Below are positions 8,153-13,313 of a stretch of DNA of 13,313 nucleotides, in pieces. How positions within the stretch are numbered: position 1 is the stretch's first letter; every line of letters starts with the position of its first letter. The position numbers were made by a program, and so were the translations under genes. Source of the DNA: Akkermansia sp. (GTDB lineage Bacteria; Verrucomicrobiota; Verrucomicrobiia; Verrucomicrobiales; Akkermansiaceae); the NCBI GenBank assembly GCA_020047775.1, contig JAIFNK010000225.1, forward strand, positions 1 through 13,313, read 5' to 3'. The notes under the pieces were generated by a model. The model was not told where the DNA came from. It saw nothing but the letters and a program-made list of their open reading frames with translations, and searched no databases.

Positions 8153-8236
8153 GGTTCGGATAAACTGCGGGATTTCTTGCTATTGGATCGGCACGAGGAC
8201 GATGAGAAGCGGGGAGATGAGCCTGATGGGTTTCAT
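8153..8236 (-). pseudogene. Signal-peptide-like segment cut from the small gene by an in-frame amber codon
   Basis: From ATG at 8236 the frame reads MKPIRLISPLLIVLVPIQ, with K2 and R5 followed by a hydrophobic core, and then meets TAG at 8180-8182. Translation would continue without a shift as QEIPQFIRT into the methionine at 8152. The distance from 8236 to 8152 is exactly 28 codons, so removing this one stop gives a continuous 112-residue protein with an N-terminal export signal. The simplest history is a single C-to-T change of CAG to TAG. Other options are an assembly error, readthrough of the stop, or an 18-residue leader peptide followed by re-initiation at 8152. The ATG lies 49 bp after the stop codon of the upstream esterase gene, a natural operon spacing. 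A tandem TCATTGG pair sits just upstream at 8250-8263. Confidence 0.6.
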
Positions 8237-8285
8237 GAATGGTCAGGAGTCATTGGTCATTGGGAAAATAGGACGAGCGGATTCT

Positions 8286-9947
8286 TCACTTCGCCATCAG
8301 GCCGGCGAGGCTGCGAGCGAGGGCGTCGCCATTGAGCAGGAAAAACTTGGCGCTGCCGTGGTAGTGAAAGCCTTTCTCACTGACGGCGCGCTCTTTCATC
8401 AGCAGGGCTTCCTTGTGCTCCCGTGAGTCCTTTGGAAAAGAGTCCTGGACTTGCTTCAGGAGTTCGAATTCCTGCGGATAAAATGGGGAGGTGTTGACTA
8501 GGCCAACCGTGTCGGCAAATTCCGGCATCTTCGAGACTGCGAGCATGCCGGTGTTCACCTCATTGGCAAAAGCCGCATTCTTGAATCCAAACATGCCCAA
8601 GGTGCCGCACACGAAGGGCATCTTCGGTGTCTTCACCTTTTCGCGGAAATCGCGGATCATCTGAGCGAGCAATTCGCCGTAAGCTGGATTGCCCAGGTCA
8701 CTGTAGCCTTGAAACCAGACCAAGCCGCCGACCTCGTAGCCGACCTTGGGATCATATCCGGGGTAATATTTTCCGGGATCGGCCAATACCTTTTCGATCT
8801 GCGGCATGGCTAGCCCCCAGCACCAGCCGGGACCGCCACTGGCTGCGGGCGCAAGGCGTGGCGTGAACTCGCGGCCTTCTTTTTTCGCCAGCTCGGCCTG
8901 CTCCTTATTGGAAGCTTCGCGGCTTGCTTTTTCGATCGGGGTCTCTACGCCATCGAGCGACCAGGGGCGCCATGCGCTGGACAGGGAGGTGTTGCCCCAC
9001 GAGCATTTCACCAGCAGAATCGGTGCGTTCACCAAGCGTTCCAGAGTGATGCCAAGGCCGTATTCCGGGCCGATCAAGTTCGGCGCCCCACCATAGCCGA
9101 CAGAGAGCGGCCCGTAGGTGGTGGACTTGATTCCCTCACCTTCCGACCCCGCGATGGCACCGTAGCCGAAAATCCGAGTTCGCTCGGCGATGGGCAGCTT
9201 GAGGTGCTTGCGGGCCATTTCCGCGTAGGCGGCGCGGTGCTTTTCGGCTTCCGTGAAAACACTGCCCTTGGGCACTTTCAGCACGAGCGACTTGTCTTTT
9301 ACGGCGGCCGCGATCTCGGCATCAAAGACATCAAAGTCCTCTGGCTTGGTGCCGTTCAGGTAGATGTCGCGCACGCGCTGTGCCTCGGTCGTGATCTCTT
9401 TTTCCCGGTTGGCCAGCTCGTTGTAAGCATCACTAACGGTGAACTTGTTTTCCGGCGAATCGAGGATCTCGGCGATCTGCTTGTAGATTCCCTCTTGCTC
9501 CGCCTTTTCGTCGAGGAAGGCATACATGGTGTCGCGGCCCCCGCCTTCTTTCGGCTTTGGCCCCCAGGCGGCCTCGTCCCACTGGATGCCGTTGACACCT
9601 TTGACGCGCTGGCGCCATTTCATGCGGGATTTTTCACGAGCATCGACCAGCGCGTCTAGTTCGGCTTTGCGTGGCCCTTCGTAGTAGCGCACGCCGCTCC
9701 AGTAAAAGTTCCAGTCGAAGTAGCGGGACTTGGTGAGGCAGGCCTCGCGCGGCGGGACATACTGCGGCTGGGTGAGATACCAAGCGGTCTTCACATCGGC
9801 GAGACCGACCATGTTGGATTGGCCAAGGCAGATGACAATTTGCAGTTTTTCTTTTTTGAGTGGGGATTGCTCCGCAGAACCGGGATGGGTTGGGAAAAAA
9901 AACGCCGCCATGAGGGCGGTGGTGGACAGGAGTGGGTGGCGTTGCAT
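8286..9947 (-). CDS. Secreted SGNH hydrolase, sialate O-acetylesterase-like
   Basis: A 553-residue exported protein; signal peptide about residues 1-25 (LLSTTALMAAFFFPTHPGSA, then EQS). SGNH/SASA blocks are visible in order: LGQSNMVGL with nucleophile S44; GPEYGLG (293-299); ILLVKCSWGNTSL (310-322); GLVWFQGYSD (408-417); and FHYHGSAKFF near the C-terminus with H528 and H530 as catalytic-histidine candidates. Family knowledge: carbohydrate O-acetyl ester hydrolysis outside the cytoplasm. Between the first two blocks lies an unusually long, charged, mostly helical insert (about 85-255). It is distinct from the two-module esterase at 1333-4257, not a recent duplicate. Start chosen at 9947 because it gives a signal peptide. 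A longer frame from 10109 would add 54 unrelated residues and cover both the 22-bp motif and the AGGACACCT pair, so I reject it. It is probably the first gene of an operon continuing to 1333. No Shine-Dalgarno. Substrate unknown. Confidence 0.85.
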   Translation of the reverse strand: MQRHPLLSTTALMAAFFFPTHPGSAEQSPLKKEKLQIVICLGQSNMVGLADVKTAWYLTQPQYVPPREACLTKSRYFDWNFYWSGVRYYEGPRKAELDALVDAREKSRMKWRQRVKGVNGIQWDEAAWGPKPKEGGGRDTMYAFLDEKAEQEGIYKQIAEILDSPENKFTVSDAYNELANREKEITTEAQRVRDIYLNGTKPEDFDVFDAEIAAAVKDKSLVLKVPKGSVFTEAEKHRAAYAEMARKHLKLPIAERTRIFGYGAIAGSEGEGIKSTTYGPLSVGYGGAPNLIGPEYGLGITLERLVNAPILLVKCSWGNTSLSSAWRPWSLDGVETPIEKASREASNKEQAELAKKEGREFTPRLAPAASGGPGWCWGLAMPQIEKVLADPGKYYPGYDPKVGYEVGGLVWFQGYSDLGNPAYGELLAQMIRDFREKVKTPKMPFVCGTLGMFGFKNAAFANEVNTGMLAVSKMPEFADTVGLVNTSPFYPQEFELLKQVQDSFPKDSREHKEALLMKERAVSEKGFHYHGSAKFFLLNGDALARSLAGLMAK

Positions 9948-9969
9948 AACGATTTCAAAGCTACTTCCA

Positions 9970-9997
9970 AGGACACCTTGTTGTTTCGAGGACACCT
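9970..9997. promoter_or_regulatory. Pair of AGGACACCT palindromic sites in the esterase leader
   Basis: AGGACACCT (AGG, ACA, CCT) occurs at 9970-9978 and 9989-9997, 19 bp apart. The first copy sits in a longer palindrome, CAAGG-ACA-CCTTG at 9968-9980. Both lie between the 22-bp motif and the ATG at 9947, in the expected leader or promoter. Two spaced palindromes suggest a dimeric regulator site, but a small leader hairpin or chance is possible. ACACCTTG also occurs once in the other intergenic region (1170-1177). Confidence 0.35.
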
Positions 9998-10025
9998 GGT
10001 TTAATCCACAATATTTGCATGACCA

Positions 10026-10047
10026 ACTGATCCTGATATAACCAAGT
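10026..10047 (-). promoter_or_regulatory. 22-bp shared upstream motif, copy B
   Basis: On the plus strand this begins ACTGATCCTGATATAACCAA and matches the site at 1246-1267 at 19 of 22 positions. On the coding strand it contains ATCAGGATCAG, a direct repeat of ATCAG separated by G, as seen in some AraC-type sites. It lies 78 bp upstream of the ATG at 9947, with AATATTT at 10010-10016 between. It precedes the first gene of the probable four-gene operon. No such site is seen in the 8237-8285 or 7877-7897 gaps, as expected if those are internal to the operon. Confidence 0.5.
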
Positions 10048-10134
10048 GAATTTACCTGCGAATCACCCGTGCTTGAGTTGACAAGGAGATGCGCGGACAC
10101 TCGACGCATTGGCTTCCCATGGGATGGGGGATCG

Positions 10135-10177
10135 GAGTCCGCCGCTCTTTGTTGGGGAATGTGGGTGATGCGGACTC
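10135..10177 (-). terminator. Possible 3' hairpin of the CBM96/repeat-protein gene
   Basis: An 8-bp perfect inverted repeat, GAGTCCGC at 10135-10142 and GCGGACTC at 10170-10177, with a 27-bp loop, overlaps the stop codon (10176-10178) of the upstream gene. The GC-rich stem fits an RNA hairpin at the transcript end. The loop is long and no U-run follows, so it is not a classical intrinsic terminator; it could instead protect the 3' end or be fortuitous. The rest of 10049-10134 shows only a CCCATGGG palindrome near 10117-10124. Confidence 0.3.
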
Positions 10178-13100
10178 ATGGCGAATTCACCGCGCTCAGC
10201 CGGCCGAAGAGTTTGGCTCCGCCTGCCGGGATGTCGGCGATCACATTGATGTAGTTGCCGTCGTCGGTGGTGTCGAAGACCACGCCGTTGACGGTGGCGT
10301 CCTCATCGGGCACCGCCGCCTCGTTGCTGGTCCATGGGATGGCCAGGCCCATGTCGTTGCTGGATTGAACCTTGAGCACCACACCACCGCGCTTCGTGGA
10401 TTTGAGGCAGCGGAAGGTGAGGCGGAGGTAGGCTCCGCTGCGAGTGGCCGCAGGCAGTTTGTTGAGTGCGTTTTCGGCAGGAGTGGCGGCACCTAACAAC
10501 CATGCCATGCCGTTGTCCACGCCGTCGTTGTTGGCGTCGGCATCGAAGGCGACGCCGGTTCCGGCCCAGGCTTGGTAGGGGGAGGAGACGAGGTAGCCGT
10601 TGGCATTCAGGATATAGGTGCCGGGTCCACTGCCATTGACGCTGATTCTGGCGAGTTGACCGCTCGTGAGGTCGTCGGCGCTGTCGCCGAAACGCAGTGA
10701 CGTGGCTCCCAGGGTGCCGTTGATGTTGAGCGTGCCGCCGGTCCAATCCACCGATTTGCTATCGGCGAAGACGAGTGCGGCGCCGGGGCCGAGGTTGATG
10801 ACGGCGTTGCCGGTGACATCCAGGGTTCCGGCGCTGTCCGAGCGTGTGTCCGCGTCGAGCGTGGCGGTGGCGATGGTGACGTTTGAGGAATTCGGAATGA
10901 CGTTGTTCGCGCCCAGTCTCAGCGTGCCCGCGTAAACCGTAGTGGGGCCGGTGTAGGTGTTGGTGCCGGAAAGGGTCAGCGTGCCTGTGATATTTTTTGT
11001 GAGACCTGCCCCGTCATTGATCTGGGCGACGTTGCGCAGGGTGCCGCTGCGGAAATCGAGCGTGCCAATGTTTTTCTTACCTGTGCCAGTGGTGCCGCCG
11101 ATGCTGCCGCCGTTCAGATCCAGGGTGCCTCCGGCCAGGGTCAGGGAGGTGGTGGAGGCGCCAGCACCCACCGAGGTGTCGAAGATGCCATTTGCAGGGG
11201 AAGCGGATGTGTTCACGTTTACCGTGCCGCCATTGATGACCAGCGTGCTGGTCGGAGTGGCGGTTCCGGCCGTGGCGGCAGCCAGGAGCAGGTTGCCGGA
11301 GATGTTCACCACCCCGGTGGCGGCGGAATTCGCCGTTGCACCACCGATGGTGAATCCACTGTTGATGGCGCCAGACGAGGTGCCGCCTGCGACTCCCATT
11401 TGGATGGTGTTGGCGGTGAAAGTGCCCGTATCAAAAGTCACGGTTGCACCGACCGTGCCGCCACCGGCGCCTGATTTTTGGCCGATGGTGACGGTGCTGG
11501 CATTGACGGTCACGTTGCGACCGGCGAGGAGGAGGTTGTTGTTTCCGTTGTAAGTTCCAGCGCTCGAATGTCCGATGGTGATCAACGAGCTGCCGCTGCC
11601 ATCTGCGCCAGTGATCACCAACGAGCCTCCGCTGCCGGGAAATAGAATTTGACCGGGTGATTTCACGCCTCCGATGTTGATGACCGGAGCCTGGATGGCA
11701 TTGGTGCCTGGGCCGAGAGTGAGAGTGCTCAGGCCACCAGAGTTGCCGGTGGAGGTAAATCCCACCGAGAGGGTGCCGACGTTGATGATATTGGTGCTGT
11801 TGGCGAGAGTGAGGGTGCCGACGCTCCTGTTGTTCATACCCAGCGAAAAACTACCGTTGGGAGACTGGACACGAAATGCAGCGAGGCCCGAGAGGTTCAC
11901 CACGGAGTTGCTGTGTTGCTCACTCATATGGAAATTGCCATTGACCACAAGCGAGCCTCCCGTCCCGGCGGTGCCTGTGCTGAGGTTGGTGATGGAGCGG
12001 ACTGCTTCCGTCCCAATGACTCCGGACTGGAAGCCAGAAACGGTTAGGGTGCTGCCACTGGCGATGGAAAGCAGGCCACTGGTGGTGGTGAGGGTATTGG
12101 ACTTGATCGCGAGGGAGCCAAGTGTGGCACTGGTATTGAGGGTAAGGTTACCCACGGTGCCAAGCACTCCAGCGGAGCCAGTGCCCAGCGAGAGGGAGGC
12201 GTTATTGGCTCCGAGAGAGCCGCCTGCGTTGACTTGCAAGGTGCCTTGCCGGATGGCTACTGCGCCAATGTAGGTGTTGTTTGCGGAAAAAACGAGGTTT
12301 CCGGCGCCGGATTTCTCCAGTGTCAGCGCACCCGAAATCGGCCCGTTTGCAGTGATGCTGCGGCCGTTTGCGATGTTCCATGTCTGATTCTCTCCGAGAT
12401 AGACCGGGTGATTGAGAGTGAGGTTCACCGTAGATGCCGACATGTCGATGCCCGCACTGCCAAGGATGAGATTCCTACTACTCGTGAAGTTGAGAGGCCC
12501 GGCGGGGTTGTTGATGATGAGTCCGGACCAGCTTATATCGGTGCCAAAGCTCATGTTGCCAGCGAGCGAGGTGGCATTCCAGGTTGCCGTATCAAGCAAG
12601 CCCGGCACCGAAGCGGGCGTCCACGCGTTGCCATTGTCCAGATCCGCTCCGCCGGGAGTCTTGATGAACGAAGTGGGTGGGCTCTCGATGGTTAGAATCA
12701 GTTGCGATCGATCTGATGCAACTGAGTTTTCGCGCGAAGCGTAGCTGACGTCGCCATTGGCTCCGTGATTGTCGGTGGACATGATGCGGAGGGAAAGCAG
12801 CTTGCCGGGCTTCGACAGTGCGTCCTGGAACTCCGAGGTGACGGTAAACTCCGCAGCTTGGCCCTTGACGGGTAGCCACTGTGCGAAGAGTTTTCCCGCA
12901 GCGGGCTTGTTGGCGAAGGTGATCGTCGTCTCGCCCCACGTATCGTCGCTAACCAGGGTCGCACAGCTTTCGTTGCCAGCCTGAGCGCTGGTGGTTCCGC
13001 CAAGCCTCACTTTGGCGTGGAGGATTTTTCCGGTAACACCACTGAGATCCCACCGAAGGAAGGTTTCGCGAGTTAAGTCAGCATTCGTGTCTTGCTTGGT

Positions 13101-13313
13101 CTGAAGCGACGTGGCGGTTCCAAAGTTTGTCGTCGCATTGACGCCGCCCTGCACAAAGGCATCGGCCACGGGAGTGAGCGCAAGGGTGGTGACGGAAGGC
13201 TGTGCTTTTTGCACCTGGAGATGCAGCACGGCGAAGTCCACCAAGCAGTTTCCGCCTAGCAGCCTGTCGGACTTAGAGCAACTTCTCCGAAGTATTTCCA
13301 GCGATGCGGCGTA
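10176..13313 (-). CDS. CBM96/DNRLRE plus autotransporter-associated beta-strand-repeat protein (5' end beyond right edge)
   Basis: The frame is open from the right edge to TGA at 10176-10178, at least 1045 codons. Numbering here counts from a TTG at 13244. Residues about 17-187 resemble a CBM96/DNRLRE domain: LALTPVADAFVQGG, ETFLRWDLSGVTGKILHAKV, DDTWGETTITFANKP, then SQLILTIESPP. This beta-sandwich often binds glycans in cell-surface proteins. From about 195 to 890 follows G/T/N/S-rich beta-helix sequence with two clear autotransporter-associated repeats (about 306-337, LTLEKSGAGNLVFSANNTY; about 752-778, LTLSGTNTYTGPTTV). The last about 130 residues (DADANNDGVDNGMAWLLGA... GKLFGRLSAV-like end) resemble C-terminal modules of verrucomicrobial secreted proteins; no outer-membrane barrel or PEP-CTERM is seen. 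The first in-frame ATG is only at about residue 155, inside the CBM, and no signal peptide is visible near the edge, so the true start probably lies outside the window. Likely a surface or secreted adhesin or glycan-binding protein. Confidence 0.75.
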   Translation of the reverse strand, partial: YAASLEILRRSCSKSDRLLGGNCLVDFAVLHLQVQKAQPSVTTLALTPVADAFVQGGVNATTNFGTATSLQTKQDTNADLTRETFLRWDLSGVTGKILHAKVRLGGTTSAQAGNESCATLVSDDTWGETTITFANKPAAGKLFAQWLPVKGQAAEFTVTSEFQDALSKPGKLLSLRIMSTDNHGANGDVSYASRENSVASDRSQLILTIESPPTSFIKTPGGADLDNGNAWTPASVPGLLDTATWNATSLAGNMSFGTDISWSGLIINNPAGPLNFTSSRNLILGSAGIDMSASTVNLTLNHPVYLGENQTWNIANGRSITANGPISGALTLEKSGAGNLVFSANNTYIGAVAIRQGTLQVNAGGSLGANNASLSLGTGSAGVLGTVGNLTLNTSATLGSLAIKSNTLTTTSGLLSIASGSTLTVSGFQSGVIGTEAVRSITNLSTGTAGTGGSLVVNGNFHMSEQHSNSVVNLSGLAAFRVQSPNGSFSLGMNNRSVGTLTLANSTNIINVGTLSVGFTSTGNSGGLSTLTLGPGTNAIQAPVINIGGVKSPGQILFPGSGGSLVITGADGSGSSLITIGHSSAGTYNGNNNLLLAGRNVTVNASTVTIGQKSGAGGGTVGATVTFDTGTFTANTIQMGVAGGTSSGAINSGFTIGGATANSAATGVVNISGNLLLAAATAGTATPTSTLVINGGTVNVNTSASPANGIFDTSVGAGASTTSLTLAGGTLDLNGGSIGGTTGTGKKNIGTLDFRSGTLRNVAQINDGAGLTKNITGTLTLSGTNTYTGPTTVYAGTLRLGANNVIPNSSNVTIATATLDADTRSDSAGTLDVTGNAVINLGPGAALVFADSKSVDWTGGTLNINGTLGATSLRFGDSADDLTSGQLARISVNGSGPGTYILNANGYLVSSPYQAWAGTGVAFDADANNDGVDNGMAWLLGAATPAENALNKLPAATRSGAYLRLTFRCLKSTKRGGVVLKVQSSNDMGLAIPWTSNEAAVPDEDATVNGVVFDTTDDGNYINVIADIPAGGAKLFGRLSAVNSP

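Noticed and set aside
8054..8426. Plus-strand frames over the small-gene region
   Set aside because: They are antisense to the esterase 3' end and to the small gene, with no supported start or homology.
9948..10109. 5' extension of the SGNH esterase to ATG 10109
   Set aside because: It would place 54 non-signal residues before a good signal peptide and would cover the 22-bp motif and the AGGACACCT pair.
10957..12273. Two plus-strand frames of about 200 codons opposite the repeat protein
   Set aside because: They arise from the biased codon composition of the G/T/S-rich beta repeats; the products are P/V-rich low-complexity with no recognisable fold.
10700..12300. Possible tandem DNA repeat or CRISPR-like array
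   Set aside because: The repetition is at protein level and degenerate, with no constant repeat unit or unique spacers.

Overview
The window reads as part of a Verrucomicrobiota-like chromosome (possibly Planctomycetota) carrying a locus for secreted polysaccharide degradation or modification. The basis is protein content: sialate O-acetylesterase-type SGNH hydrolases with signal peptides, two large PDZ-containing DUF6288-like proteins (one with an SLA1-homology SHD1 domain, typical of this superphylum), and a large CBM96/autotransporter-associated beta-strand-repeat protein. The DNA is GC-rich and no start codon has a convincing Shine-Dalgarno sequence. No rRNA, tRNA, CRISPR array, insertion sequence or integrase is visible.

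All supported genes lie on the minus strand, so transcription runs from high to low coordinates. Right to left: (i) 10176-13313, a CBM96 + beta-strand-repeat surface protein whose 5' end lies beyond the right edge; (ii) a 228-bp intergenic region with a 22-bp motif, a pair of AGGACACCT palindromes and a possible hairpin at the 3' end of the previous gene; (iii) a tight cluster of an SGNH/sialate O-acetylesterase-like protein (8286-9947), a small unknown gene (7898-8152) whose in-frame upstream signal-peptide segment is cut off by an amber codon, a 1198-residue PDZ/DUF6288-like protein (4280-7876), and a 974-residue two-module sialate O-acetylesterase-like protein (1333-4257). Gaps are 49, 21 and 22 bp, so this looks like one operon; (iv) a 245-bp intergenic region with a second copy of the 22-bp motif; (v) the 5' part of a second DUF6288-like protein (1-1087), running off the left edge.

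The inferred theme is that secreted esterases remove acetyl groups from a complex glycan while the DUF6288-like proteins and the CBM96/repeat protein bind, display or process it. No glycoside hydrolase, sulfatase, transporter or regulator gene is in the window, so the substrate is unknown. The two copies of the 22-bp motif, each upstream of the first gene of a unit, suggest the two units are co-regulated. The points most worth checking are the amber-interrupted small gene, the shared motif, and the degenerate second esterase module in 1333-4257.
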